From: Limanda limanda | Taxonomy: Eukaryota > Chordata > Actinopteri > Pleuronectiformes > Pleuronectidae | Reading direction: 5' to 3' | Length of the DNA stretch: 64,000 bases | Assembly: GCF_963576545.1 (NCBI RefSeq) | Contig: NC_083638.1 | Location: 21,727,590 to 21,791,589, forward strand | Part shown: positions 1 to 27,270 of the stretch, piece after piece | Layout: each line of letters begins with the position of its first letter | Position numbering within the stretch: position 1 is the stretch's first letter | Position numbers and translations under genes: made by a program | Notes under the pieces: model-generated | What the model saw: only the letters and a program-made list of their open reading frames with translations | Databases searched by the model: none | What the model was told of the DNA's origin: nothing

Positions 1-1520
1 AACCCTAAGCCTAACTCTATCCAAAACGAATTCTAACCCTATAACCAAGTCTTAACCCTCAAACAGCCAAAATCTCCTCAGTTTCCTGAAATGTCCTCAC
101 TATGTAGGGTCCATGCTTAAAATGATCCTCACAAAGGTATAAGAACAGAAACATGCACACATACACACACAAACAAACACGCTATATAATAAACACGTAT
201 TTATTTTCCTCTATTTATTTTCTGTTACCATATTACATTGTTGTTGTGTACCAATTTTCTTGTGGAAATTGATAAAGTGGATACAAATAAACCGAGTGAA
301 TTAAAAACATTAACAGTATCTGCATTGACCACTACTATTTGTTTTTCTGCAAGTTTCACAAAGTAAATTTTCATGTCCTTGTCTCAGTCGTCGCAACAAC
401 TGAGTTACTTCTCCCTCTCCCTTTTATTAACGGATCATTCTTATCAGTGATGAAGTTGTGATGATTCTTCTATTATTTTCCCCATTTTCTTTTACACAGC
501 TGGTATAATTGGCATACAAGATTTTTAATTTTAGATGACATAATGCCTCTTTTATGTGGGCCTGATGGGCCCATATACATTTGTTCTTGAAATATTTATT
601 TTTTAAACCGTTGCAAACATTTTAACTGCATGCAATAAAAATGAGAGTATAATTTCTTCATTTATACAAACAAGTGATGGTGGATGGCAGGGTATAGAAT
701 CTACTTAAAAAATTTAGAGGCATATGTAAATTTATTGTATTATATAGCAAATTCTGGATCAGTAGAGTCATATGTGAAGTAAGTAATTACTCCAAGAAAT
801 TCCACCAGTACCTCTACAACAGGAGCTTGCATTGGTTGTAGCTTTACAGTCCTGGGCACTTTTTAAAAAATAAAATTGCAGTGGTGCATCAATGTAAAAT
901 CTTGATTGATTTACTGACAGAAATACTATATACTTTGATAACAATACTTTACAGTAATTTTACACTTTTACTCATGGGAGCAAGTTGAGGTGATGCCCTT
1001 TCCTGCTGTGCTGCAATGTTTTGATATGGTTTTTCCAATGCTTATATGTACTTATGGGGCCTTCGAGCTGTATGTTTTCTACTTTTCTACATGTGTACGT
1101 CAATGGTTCACAAATACATGTAAAGTCTAGACTGCATCCTGCACTGCCACATTCTGGTATATTTAGCGAATTCTTGTGGGACACTCAAAAAGATAAGACA
1201 CTTTCTTCAATCAGCAGCATAACCTTGGGCAAACTAACCGACCAGATAAAATATATCTACTCGTACAACAGCAGCAGGAGAACTTGCAGATTAAGATATT
1301 AACCTCGTCACCAAACCCACCCCCATCTGTGAGAAAACGTGTTCTTTTATCCTTTAAGAGAAGATGAGCCGAACTCAGTTTAGTCAAACAAGAATTTATT
1401 TAGGAAAGCAATGAACAGGTTACGGCAAAAGCAATGGGCCTCCACACACTAGTTGTATCAGAGCGCCTCGAACATCCGGCATCTGTCTATTTTATACAGT
1501 AGATCTTCGTTCCTCCTCCT
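1..1520. other. AT-rich intergenic sequence, no gene seen
   Basis: Opens with degenerate CTAACCC-like words, too irregular for a telomere array. At 92-146 it contains a phrase (ctcactatgtagggtc ... cctcacaaaggtataag) that I recognise as a recurrent teleost repeat, followed by CA-rich DNA. The short open frames at 972-1302 have no family features. Confidence 0.5.
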
Positions 1521-1613
1521 CGGAAGTGCGCAGGCATAGGCCATCCTCCTGGCTTTTGGAATACGGAAGTGAACAAGAAGACACTCCCAATGACGCTATA
1601 GTTGCTAGGCAAC
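1521..1613. promoter_or_regulatory. Promoter-like cluster with X-box (RFX) palindrome
   Basis: Holds GGAAGTG-type ETS words at about 1525 and 1564, an NRF1-like TGCGCAGGC, a TGACGC half-site, and the palindrome GTTGCTAGGCAAC at 1601-1613, which fits the RFX X-box consensus. No transcript start can be placed from sequence alone. It may also be part of an old repeat. Confidence 0.35.
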
Positions 1614-2597
1614 CAGTTTTACTTCAAGAACGTCCTTGAACCACAGATGCAATGTGGGCCAAAGGTGTTTACAATTGGAGAAAAGATTATTATGTTTCCT
1701 GCTTATCAAAACAAACCTGACTGTGTAAACATTCGCATCCTCGAAACCAAAGCATTATACAAAATTAAGTCAACAAAGTCACTCATCAGACAGCTTCTGG
1801 AACTCTGTGTGAGTTTAATGAATCTAATGAAATTATGCTTTAATACAGAAGTAAGAAATGAGATCAAGTTAACGTTCGTTCTTAATTTGTAGATTAACCC
1901 CTAGGAAGGAAAAGGTTATTATTAAATCATTTGTATGAAGGCCCTATATCTAACTAAAACTATTCCTAGCTTTATTGCTTAAGAGTTCTTTCAGCCACAA
2001 CCTTTAGTTAAAAGTTTGAAATTCCTAATACATCCCAACACAGAACCTGAATATGTCTGTACAGAAAACTTAGTTCTGAACATTATTTGTCTCACTATAG
2101 CTTCACATGTGATACTCTACATTACTGGGCCAGAGAGAAGCAGATAACTTCATGCATAATTTAGGAATAAACAAGTTCCTGCCATTAAGATTTTCAACTT
2201 CATGCACTACGCAACATTTCAAGTTTAAAATCGCAGATCATAATATTTTAATACATATTTTCTATCTTTTCTCCTGCTTATTTTATTAATTTAGTTTTGA
2301 TACTATCAAACTTATTTTTATTTATTGTAAAATTTGCGTATCCAAAGCTCTATGATCCAAACCCGCGAACCTTTTCCTGACTCAGTTACGTGGTACGGCC
2401 GGCTCGCAAGGCTCTGAACCATAGAGCTTTGAACGTCATGTAAACGTCCCCACATACGTCATCAACACAAGCCTCGATACCATAGATGTATATGCTCGAT
2501 ACGCGCTTGACACAGATCTTCCTGGATTACTTGACACACGCTTCGAAGCCTCGACTCGAATTAATAATAATAATTAATGATAATATTGTGTTAATAT
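1614..2597. other. AT-rich intergenic sequence with a 12-bp inverted repeat
   Basis: A perfect inverted pair, caaagctctatg (2343-2354) and catagagctttg (2420-2431), encloses 65 bp of CpG-bearing sequence. The word AAGCCTCG recurs at about 2471, 2547 and 2770. Otherwise no gene is seen. Confidence 0.4.
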
Positions 2598-3179
2598 TTA
2601 TGGTTTATTTAGTCTATTCAGTTTATAAACAGTTTTTTGTCTCTCCACTCCATGAGACTCAAATTGTTTAAATAAAACTTTGACTCGATTTTTTTTTCCT
2701 GACGCGGTGAATTCTGGGATAGCAATGGCGGGCGTCTTGCTTGTTGTAAACACATACGTCGTGTTTTCGAAAGCCTCGTTTTGAATCACAATCAGTGACA
2801 GACGCAGGTCCTGCATATCCTGGACCACTTTTTCTGCATCACCTGAACCGAAATCTCTGTTTTGTTCGGATATTTTCTGTATTTCCGACCCAGAGAAGCA
2901 GGCGACAGTTCCCCCGAGGTTAGCAGCCGGCCTCGGCTCAGCTAACGCTAGCTGCTCCCTGAGGTACGTGAGTGATTCATGTCGTTTAACAGGACTCACA
3001 TTAAACCAGTGGAAATATATGGAATTTACTGACACGTTCTTCTTTCCACTTTCTTCGCGTTCCTTCTTTTGCAAAACATCAGCAATAAACCATCTCGTGT
3101 TAATGTCTTTACATTGAAATGTAACATCGTTACTGTTGACACTGAACGAGTAGGAAAGCTTCAATGGAGCCGAGTCCAC
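2598..3179 (-). CDS. Unidentified minus-strand open frame without ATG (possible exon)
   Basis: 193 codons are open on the minus strand, ending in TAA at 2600-2598. The first codon of the stretch is GTG. An in-frame TAA lies four codons upstream, and the only in-frame ATG is deep inside (VQDMQDLRLS). If real, this is an internal or last exon rather than a whole gene. The most protein-like part runs from the SYSFSVNSNDV segment to TSKTPAIAIPEF, and the end after that is probably read-through. I recognise no domain. It is not TXNL4B, the human head-to-head neighbour of DHX38. The right half overlaps CpG-bearing, promoter-like sequence that probably belongs to dhx38. It could be a diverged gene, an old mobile-element fragment or chance: one open frame of this length in 64 kb is not statistically remarkable. 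Confidence 0.25.
   Translation of the reverse strand: MDSAPLKLSYSFSVNSNDVTFQCKDINTRWFIADVLQKKEREESGKKNVSVNSIYFHWFNVSPVKRHESLTYLREQLALAEPRPAANLGGTVACFSGSEIQKISEQNRDFGSGDAEKVVQDMQDLRLSLIVIQNEAFENTTYVFTTSKTPAIAIPEFTASGKKNRVKVLFKQFESHGVERQKTVYKLNRLNKP
2700..2963 (+). promoter_or_regulatory. Likely dhx38 promoter / 5' UTR exon region
   Basis: CpG density rises here. There is an AATGGCGG (YY1-like) word at about 2723, CRE-like ACGTC words, and a plausible plus-strand donor CTGAG|gtacgt at 2963/2964. The dhx38 start codon sits 3 nt inside an exon opening at 3578, so a separate upstream 5' UTR exon is expected. This is the best candidate. The stretch 3180-3577 is AT-rich and would be intron. Confidence 0.35.
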
Positions 3180-3580
3180 GTTTGTGATCTTTTACGTATT
3201 GACTTAAAAATGAGGCTGCCGGTGAAATATGATTGAATGAGATACGACCTATTAGCAGAGTTATGACCATTTTGGTTTGTTGTGTCATTTCTATGTATAT
3301 TTCTGTAATATAATACGTCGCCCATTTGAGCTGATTGTAAACATAAGGGTCAAATTATTGTTCTGATGATAGATGAAGACAAAAGCTATTATACTTTGGT
3401 TTGGACTAGGAGAATATTTTGTGGAATATAAGGTGATTGAGAAAGAACATGTATGTTATATTCATGAATTGGTGACAATAACTGAGAAATGACTGTATGT
3501 AAACGTCAGTGATTGTCCTGAACAGTTAGTAAAATTACATGTTTTCACCTCCTCCACACGTCATTATTTCTCCACAGATT

Positions 3581-19136
<15,556 letters not shown>

Positions 19137-20066
19137 CATTCCTCCAGGACGTTAAATCCCACCAACCACCAACCACATCCGCTCCTGAGAACTCGCCATC
19201 ATCCACACTTGGACGACACCGGCATGAAGAAACACTTTGCTTCTAGCAACTGTCCGTCCCTCCCAGCATGGCCATAACCACCTGCAGTTCATGTAATGAC
19301 CACTAGAGTGAGAACTTGTATAAGGCACAAGACCCACAGATGAGTCTCCCTCCACCTTCGTCATTCAGCTGTTGATACAATCTTAGGAAGGCTGTATTGT
19401 TTTTATATGTGAACATGGCTCAGAAGAGTTTTTACGAACATCTCTTTCATGATTTTAGCTGAAGGGGAAACATTTCATTTTCTATGTTGGGTTTGTTTTC
19501 CATCCTGACTGTATCATCAGTGATAAACAGTGATCATCTAATTTCAACGCTACCTGTCGTTTTTTGTGTTGCTGCTGCAGCTTGAACAGTGTGTGAGACG
19601 TGAAGTGCTCCTCCACGAGACTGAAGCACTATTCAAACTGCCCGAGTGGCTCCACACACTGCATCTATATACAAATACGCACACAACACACTCATGCATG
19701 TTTAGGCAGTTGACCTTTTTCTACTTCCAGCTCTGACATCGTAACGTGACACAGTTTTGCTTCATCCAAAACATCCGCACGCCGGATTAAACACATCAGC
19801 TGTTTTACTTTCATGGTCCTTGTGTTCAAAGCGGTTTCCTTTGTGCTTCTCTGTTTGTCAACATCTTTTTAAATGAGTAAAGCGTGTGTTTCTGTTGATG
19901 CTTGCCCTCCTCTGACGTCTCAGCTGATCAGAAACTGGAAACTGTTTAGTCGAGGCCATGTGTGTTTTTCTCTTCATCATGGGACTCAGACAGCTGCAGG
20001 ACATCCAACGGATTTTTTTTGTTTTTTCTTTGAACATTGTTTGTAAATGAAAAAAAATAAAATAAA
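19137..20066 (+). other. dhx38: dhx38 3' UTR
   Basis: About 0.9 kb between the stop codon and the AATAAA signals. It is AT-rich with no open frame of note, and the length is normal for a vertebrate 3' UTR. The right end is inferred from the poly(A) signals. Confidence 0.65.
20056..20066 (+). terminator. poly(A) signals for dhx38
   Basis: Two overlapping AATAAA hexamers (20056-20061 and 20061-20066) followed by a T-rich stretch, about 920 bp after the dhx38 stop. A dispersed repeat begins about 35 bp further on, which supports transcript end here. Confidence 0.65.
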
Positions 20067-20098
20067 TGTTAGTTTTTTTTAAGCCGAAGTGATTTTAT

Positions 20099-21240
20099 TC
20101 GGGGCCGAGCACCGAATGGTGGGAGGCCGTATAGAAATTGTAAGGATTTTTACTACTATTATTATTTCCCTTTGGAGGGCTTTTTCAGGGACTAGACATG
20201 CTAAAAAAATCATGTAACTTTGCAGGAAATTCAAGACCTAGGGATATTTTTGTATTATGGAGTAATTTGAAATGGGCGTGGCAAAATGGCTCAACAGCGC
20301 CCCCTGGAACGCAGCCCCTAGGTCTCCCTTTGACCGATCTTCACAAAAATTGTAGCCCAGGTGCATCATGACCAGAAGTTTGATTACACGCCATCAAAAC
20401 ACAAGGTTCTGTATCTCTGACATACAAGTCCAATATAGTATAGTTTTCCAAACTAGACATGTTAGAAGAGTAACTGCCTGATCTTACACTTGGATGTATT
20501 CTTCCTCATCCACTGATCGCAATAATGTCCAACTGTATGAAATGGGTCCAAAGACATTGATAATGTAGTAGGCATAAGATTACTGTGACTTTTCGTCGAA
20601 CGCCATATTAATGGCGTGGCATCAAAGTTCATCAACTCGCAGTGTTGTTGGTTCTATCTCACTCAAACTACATGTGTGTATTAACAGCCCCCCCCCCCCC
20701 CCCCCCGAAGATATTCATATGGTTTTAAGGAATGGCTGTGGCAAAATAACTGACTTGCACCCCCTAAAGTGCAGCCTATGATTTGGCAGACATGTACAAA
20801 AATCGATAGGGACGTGTCTTTTCATAAAAAACTAATAAGTCTTGGATAGATATGCTAGACCAAACAGGAAGCCCGCCATTTGGGCTTTAGTGGCCATTTT
20901 GGCCATATTCCACACTTTTACTTTGATGTACTTGTCCCAAGGCTTTCATCAGATCAACTTCAAATTGAGATGAGTGTCATCACAACAAGATGGAGATAAA
21001 ACTCAAAGATCGATTTATCTTCACACGGTGGGACCGTGGCACGGCCTCAAAGTTTGATTACACAGCATCAAAACATGAGGTTCTGTATCTCAGACATATT
21101 TGGTCCAATCGAGTCCAAACCATAGACTGCATGGTCCAAACTAGACATGTAAGACAAGAGTCACGGCCTGATGACATCTACAAAGAAATCCTGACTTAAA
21201 ATCACAGCGCCACCTGCTGGCTACAGTAAGGGACATGTAT
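20099..21240. repeat. Long dispersed teleost repeat (GGGGCCGAGCACCGAA type) with internal duplication
   Basis: Begins GGGGCCGAGCACCGAATG and contains gactagacatgctaaaa and cagcgccccctgg phrases known to me from many fish genomes. A module of about 110 bp (agtttgattacac ... ctagacatgt) occurs twice, near 20380-20485 and 21048-21170. Ends near a second cagcgccacctgctgg word. No intact coding frame; the class is uncertain. A C-run at 20688-20706 interrupts it. Confidence 0.7.
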
Positions 21241-21273
21241 TTTACTTTGATGAACAGCTGGTTGCTTAAAATA

Positions 21274-21337
21274 AGAAAAGAAAAGAAAAGAAAAGAAAAG
21301 AAAAGAAAAGAAAAGAAAAGAAAAGAAAAGAAAAGAA
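21274..21337. repeat. (AAAAG)n microsatellite
   Basis: About 13 AAAAG units, immediately after the dispersed repeat. Confidence 0.95.
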
Positions 21338-21339
21338 AT

Positions 21340-22488
21340 TATATTAATTAAATAAATTAAATTTTTAAATTTTTAAAAACGATTTAATCAGAAACTGCAG
21401 GTAAAGACACTTGAGGTGTATCTCAAAATCTTTCATCTATTAATGTATTCATTACTTATGGATCAACGGGTTTTTACATAATATTTCCACAACAAACAAG
21501 TCAAATGACAAATATGAATTAATCAGAGGTTTTAAATGCAAATAATGTTAATTTGTATGATGGATTTTGGTTCAGAAATTGTTGAGAAAATCCCCAAATA
21601 AAAATAATTTGGAAGCCGAAGGTTATGTGTTGAACTTGCTTCAACAGGAAATGACCAAAAACAGCTGCAGCTCCCACTAATAGTTTATTTTTCTTTAAAC
21701 ACTGACTTTGCTGCAGTAACTTCAACTGTTAAACAACACTTGCTGATTCATTATGAATTGATTGACAGGTTGTTTCTGCTCTACATGAAATTCCTCGATG
21801 TTCGATAGACAATAAAAGCCTAACAATACTCCTCTTACGAGCATATAACAAAGAGAAGCTGAAATCACATGTGGTGTTTTTGTTTGACAATATATTTGAG
21901 TAATTTTCTGTAAAATAATTGAAAAGTAATCGTTTCATCTCTACAGATGACAATTGCCTCTGCCAATGATCAAAAATCTAAAGTTAAGTTAACAACGAAT
22001 AGGAGATTTTCACATGTTGAGGTGCAGTCAGGTGATGTTCGGCATTTTTACTTGACAGAAACTGTTCATTGGTAATAATTTTTTGTCAAAAATACACAGT
22101 AGCTTTAGCAAACATGACGAGGACATGATTATCTGGTCTGAAAAACCTCCACACCTCCTTTCCTGTCCAAACTGCGACATGTGACGACCTTGTTCTAATG
22201 ACCGACCAAAGGTCACGGGCCTCGGTCACACGTGCGAACACGAGTTCCACCAAACAACGTGAACACGGCGGCGTCCTGTGAGCGACATCATGGAATCCTC
22301 ACAATGGTTGTTTTCATTGTCAACCTCACAATCGTGAGCTCAGGCGAGTGTGAGTGATCAGAGGGAAACACGAGCCGGGGTCCGCCCCCCCCCCCCACTC
22401 GCACCCACAGATGTCACACATCTACATGAGTGATCCCGCGGCTTTGAAAGCCCTCAGCTGTGAAGATGCTGATGTGCTTTAGATGAGG

Positions 22489-22490
<2 letters not shown>
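21340..22490. other. Intergenic sequence, no gene seen
   Basis: AT-rich at first, then more balanced from 22200. No coding or repeat structure recognised. Confidence 0.5.

Positions 22491-22551
<61 letters not shown>
22491..22551. repeat. (GT)n microsatellite
   Basis: About 30 GT units. Confidence 0.95.
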
Positions 22552-22556
<5 letters not shown>

Positions 22557-22739
22557 ATCCCGGCTCTGGCTTTATTGAAGCTCTATGTAAATCTTCAGGT
22601 CACGAGACTGTTGAACAAAAGCCTGGATGATGTTGCCGTGTCCTCGCCGCGGTTACGCTGACATGTCTTCACGTCTCTCGACCGAACCCCGTCTCACTGG
22701 CTGCCGTCAATTTGGGGGGGGGGGGGGGGACTGAAGTGA

Positions 22740-23230
22740 TTTGACTGTGCAGCGACTGCCAGTGTGTTCCTGTGTGCTGCCGCTGCCCCCCCTCCTGTTG
22801 GTCAGTGTCGTCTGTCTCACTGTAGCCCTCATGCAAATAAGCGTGATTATGAGCGCTCCCTTGACCCCCTCAATTCCCCGAGAAGCCTTGATTGAGTGTG
22901 GCAGGCGGAGGAGGGGACGGATATAATGGACTCCACCAACTTTAATGAGACAAATCTCGGCGACGGGCTGACATTTTGAAATAGTCCTTGTGAATGACAG
23001 TGTCAGCAGTCACCTTTACCAAAGCTTTCCAGGGAAGGTCCCTGTAATGATGGAGGGAATTAAAATGGCCTCCGAGGCGGCGGAGACGGGAGCCGCGGGA
23101 TTAGGGCGCAAAGCCACGCCTCTTAAATGGGCTCTGCTGCCACACCCCGAAATAAAGACGCAGCCTTTTTTTCATAAGAGAGCGGCTCTGCGGCGAACAC
23201 GTATATCGCCGCCCTGAGACTTCTGGGATT
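22740..23230. other. Candidate cis-regulatory (conserved non-coding) block
   Basis: Non-repetitive, GC-balanced sequence with no usable open frame. It has a perfect octamer ATGCAAAT at 22831-22838 and AATTAAAA and TTTAATGAG words. The look is that of vertebrate conserved enhancers, but conservation cannot be shown from one sequence. Confidence 0.3.
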
Positions 23231-23693
23231 ACAGTGAACGCTAGTTGTTGACCACATGTGAGATTTGTGGAGATGAGCCGTCCCTCACATTACGCCCCCT
23301 CCCCCTGTTTTTGTGTCTGGTGGCAGACAGGCACAAGCTCCGCTGTCATTACAAACTTAATAAGAGCAGAAGTGAGATTGATGAGAAAAACAGGCGCATC
23401 AACTGCTCTTTTAATTAACTCTTGTCCCATAATGGTGCCGGGACGGAGGCACCGAGCAAAGAATGAGACATTTTCATTCGCTTTCTGCCCCCTTTTCCTG
23501 TTTTGTTGCCTCGCTCACCCCCCGATAATGAACAGCCTTCTGGGACCCAATTACATCCAAGGCTGTATTAGGAGCACAGCAGGCCCAGTGGAAACTTCAG
23601 CTGAGTTTCCCCTCATCCCCCCCCCCCTTCCCTCGCTGGTACCCTGCTGGAGATGGCCTTCACTTGATTGAATTTAGAATACCCCCCCCCCCC

Positions 23694-23724
<31 letters not shown>

Positions 23725-23952
23725 GCCCTCGTCTTCTGTTACCTTCACCACTTCTGAACCCACATGTGGTTTATGATGGAGCAGGAAGCGCAGTGTGCTT
23801 GTTGTTCGCTGTCCTTCACTTGATAACTGCGCACACTGATAAAGTGGCTTTGTGTACGATGTGTAATAGCTGCCGTGGATTGGTGCACTTAGAGCCTGTT
23901 TGTGTCCCTGCTCCATGAAGAGCACACACAGAGGAAATATTTAAAACCAGAC

Positions 23953-23956
<4 letters not shown>

Positions 23957-24015
<59 letters not shown>
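23957..24015. repeat. (GT)n microsatellite
   Basis: About 29 GT units. A shorter CA run lies at 23697-23724. Confidence 0.95.
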
Positions 24016-24016
<1 letters not shown>

Positions 24017-24064
24017 TTTAAACAGAATAAAATCTGAAATCCTGAAATGTGCCGATTTTGTGTT

Positions 24065-24175
24065 TTAATATTATCCCCTCTGCCAAGGAGGAGGTCCGCT
24101 TGTTAGCTTCTTCACACAAAAACTACAGGATGGATTATCACGGAACTTTGTGGAAGGATGTGGTTCAGGATTTCT
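24065..24175 (+). repeat. Dispersed teleost repeat, copy 2 (5' part)
   Basis: Reads CCTCTGCCAAGGAGGAGGT, then cttgttagc, then acacaaaaactacaggatgg and gaactttgtggaaggatg. Same family as the copy at 12525 in the opposite orientation. Confidence 0.65.
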
Positions 24176-24599
24176 TTAATATTGTGTGATGTGGTGTTTT
24201 GTTTTGTTTTGTTTCGTGGAGGTGGAGTAACTGAACTGCGTTTTCAAAATTACTTTCTCAAGAAGAGAAAGAATCAGCTGGTGAAAATACAAAAATCAAC
24301 ATTTATTTTTAGTGTGAAACTTTGTTGAGGACATGAGCTGCTAATGTTTAATGTTTAATGTCAGAAGCTGAATAATATCATCACACATCTCGTACTCCAA
24401 TGATAACAATGCTAACATGCTGATCTTTAACAGGTTTAATATTCACAATGTTCACCATGTTAGTTTAGTGTTGGAGTCCATGAACATGTTCTATTTACCA
24501 GTATCGGTTAATTATTCTTTAGAATCGAATCAGTTCAATGGCTGAGAAACTCCAGTGAAACCTCAAAAATGTAACCTCATGGTGGCTATAGAGATGAAT

Positions 24600-24835
24600 A
24601 AGCATTTTCATGACCTTCACCAAGGAGGTTATGTTTTTATCTGCATTTGTTTAAGAAATTCTATGGAAGGGAGGGACATGGCCTATGGAAAAATGTGGAC
24701 AATTTTGTTTTTCTTGTTTCACCGATTCCTAAGAGAATATTGATGATTATGAGCCATTTCGTTGTTTTAAATGTGGTTTCAGAAGGGGACTGTTGGGCCT
24801 AAGCGCAGGTATGAGCTCATTCTAGTTTGGATCCA
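24600..24835 (+). repeat. Dispersed teleost repeat, copy 3 (degenerate)
   Basis: Head caccaaggaggttatgtttt at 24618 and tail ggggactgttgggccta at 24786 followed by gcaggtatgagctcattct. The internal part is shortened. Confidence 0.6.
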
Positions 24836-26240
24836 ACCTATCGAGACCATGAATGTCATGAAAATGTCATGGTATTTCACACAAACCGTGCTATAGCATC
24901 ACACCATAAGTGAGACTTACATTTCCCAAGTCTGTCAGAAAGGTTATTTGTAAAGACACTGATTATATATTAGTATTTTTTGCGTTACATTCCTACAGAT
25001 CCTATTCAAACACACTTTACTGGAGCCGGCGAGACCTTTATTGCCTCTAAATGCAATGCTTGGGGATATGTGAGGCATTAATAACAATTATTGGTGTTCT
25101 TTAGCTTCCTCAGACACCTTAAGTGTTGTGTATTGACTGCTATGCTAGAAAGAATGTTGCCTATTGATTTGGCTAAGGCAGAAAGCGGTGGTGTCTTCTT
25201 CCTGTAAGGCTGGAATTAATCCTTCCATGCTGCCAGTGAGTGAATAACTTACAACGCAGCAGCGGAGGAGCCAACTCCAGCTCACGGCTCCTGTGGACGC
25301 TCACGCTGCGTCCTCACTGGTGAACGTACAAGAAGTCAAAGATGGACACAAACACGTGTGTAACGACGGAACGCTGCAGGAATGTGACTTGTATTGGATC
25401 AATACTTCAAGTGAAAGAGATGCTTTGGATATATCCTACATCGTTGAATTTTACAATCATTTAACATAACATTGTGGTTTCTCAATATTTTAAGATATTT
25501 AGTATACCTTTCTTCAGGTCTTCATTCTGTAAAACTGAATTTTTACACTCTGTGGGCACATGTGAGGAATGTACGAGCGGTGCAGCATCCAGGAATGTTT
25601 TCCACTGCTCCATTGTCTTATCCCTAACCAACACTTTGTGTATTCTGTACTAGCGTGCTGGGTCTACCTCCCTGTGGACCGTGTGGTTACTAACAGCTCA
25701 TCCACTACTGCTTAGGGGTCTTATTTTGTTCTAGAAGAAAGACTTTATACTGTCAAACTCAGACATCCCATGTGATTGAAGGCCGGTGGGCATGGAACTC
25801 TCAGAGCTGCCCTCAAAGCTGCAACAATGCCTGCGTTCACACAGCCAACTTGTGGTGGGTGGAGTGGAAGAACAAAGACGAGCTTGTTAGGATTTAGACG
25901 CCTTTATTATTCTCTTATTTGGCTGCGAATTTCTGTCTGTGTGCCCATGTTCATTAAGACTCGGGCTACACTGGCTTGTGGGGGTCCACGGATCTACCAC
26001 TAGTTTGTATTTGTGACGCAAAACAAAACACAACAAGCTTCACTTTTCTTGTAGAGAAACTTAACCATAAAAAATACAAGGATACATTTACAAAGAATTC
26101 ATGAAATAAAAACTCATGTGATTCAGAATTTCCAAATGATTATTATTATTCAACCTATGTGGATACATTTTCTGATTGTTTGTAAATAAAAAGATAAAAC
26201 AAAATTAAATAAATATTTTCCTTGTTTTAGCTTCACGTAT
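24836..26240. other. Intergenic sequence, no gene seen
   Basis: No convincing coding, RNA or repeat feature. The 75-codon frame at 25776-26003 has no family feature. Confidence 0.5.
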
Positions 26241-26269
26241 TCAACAACAGTTATGTCTGTCCATCTGAA

Positions 26270-26510
26270 TAAGCTTCTTACACAATAATTTATTACTGAC
26301 AACAAGGAGGATATGGTGGGTAGATCCAGGATTTATTTTCCTCACTCTCTTTAACATTGTGGGGCCGTTTTTCACCATTTTCCCAGAGAATAATTGATGA
26401 AAAAACTGGCTGATATCTGTGAGTGTGTAGATTCGAATGGAGACTGTAAGGCCATGGAGGAGGTATGTGCACTTCTGAATGCAGTTCTCATAGGAGACTC
26501 TAAACTCAAA
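26270..26510 (+). repeat. Dispersed teleost repeat, copy 4 (3' part)
   Basis: Contains gtgggtagatccaggattt, ctcactctctttaacattgt, gagaataattgatga and the tail ggaggaggtatgtgcact. This is the 3' half of the family seen at 24600. It explains the 113-codon minus-strand open frame here, which is therefore not a gene. Confidence 0.6.
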
Positions 26511-26796
26511 TAATAACAAAAATAATGAATCACATAAAAAATACAACTTCAAATCTTTTTCCCACACACTAAAACCCTTCATGAGATTTAACAGATCATG
26601 TGTTTTATGTGCTTATCATTAATAACAAAATGTCCATGTGTTTGAAAAGGTGGGATCCAGGTCAGTGTGTCTCTCCTGCTGAAAGCGTCCCGGCTTTGCT
26701 CCAGTCTCGGCTGCTGTGAAGAAACTCCGGCTGTGAGAGGTCGGCAGTGACTCTTCTCCTCGTCTGTATCCTCTCCGCTCGATGAATCAAAGCTCC

Positions 26797-26811
26797 TCAC
26801 ACGTCAGAGCG
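26797..26811 (-). CDS. Candidate terminal exon of a minus-strand gene (weak)
   Basis: A very good minus-strand acceptor (ctctcttttgctttcgcag) precedes CGC TCT GAC GTG TGA, so a phase-0 transcript would end in RSDV. An alternative AG 20 nt downstream would open another frame to 26588 (SFDSSSGEDTDEEKSH...). Either way TTTATT words at about 26287 and 26333 supply minus-strand AATAAA signals. Confidence 0.2.
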   Translation of the reverse strand, partial: RSDV

Positions 26812-27270
26812 CTGCGAAAGCAAAAGAGAGACTTCACTCCAATAAATGGCTGATCAAAGAGCATTAATGCTGCTGGAAACAAGGGACATGTCAATGGACT
26901 TAGACGAGACTACAGAACAATGAGATGAAGTCCTGGGCTGCTGAGGTTTCTTAGAATTTTTTTTAACACTGCTGCCAATATATTCATCCTGAAATCTCAG
27001 TTTTGATAGGAAAATAAAATTTCTCAGACTTTATTAAAAAAATCTCTACATTTCATTTCAAGGGCGACCGCTCATTTAAGGTCAGTTAAATGTTGCTCTA
27101 CTCAATCTAAGAAAACAGCTTTATAGTCTTTTCTGTCCCACACATCTCTGGGGTCAAAGTTCACCAAAGTTGAACTCCAGGTGAAGCCAGTATTGGAAAA
27201 CAATGTATTTTCCTGTGAGATATCCAACCTTATGAAAGTGCAGTGTTTAGTTTAATAACTGGGTTACCTT

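Noticed and set aside
1..60. CTAACCC-like words suggesting a telomere end
   Set aside because: Irregular spacing and sequence; not a (TTAGGG)n array and followed by ordinary unique DNA.
26241..26582. 113-codon minus-strand frame
   Set aside because: Coincides with copy 4 of the dispersed repeat, read against its direction.
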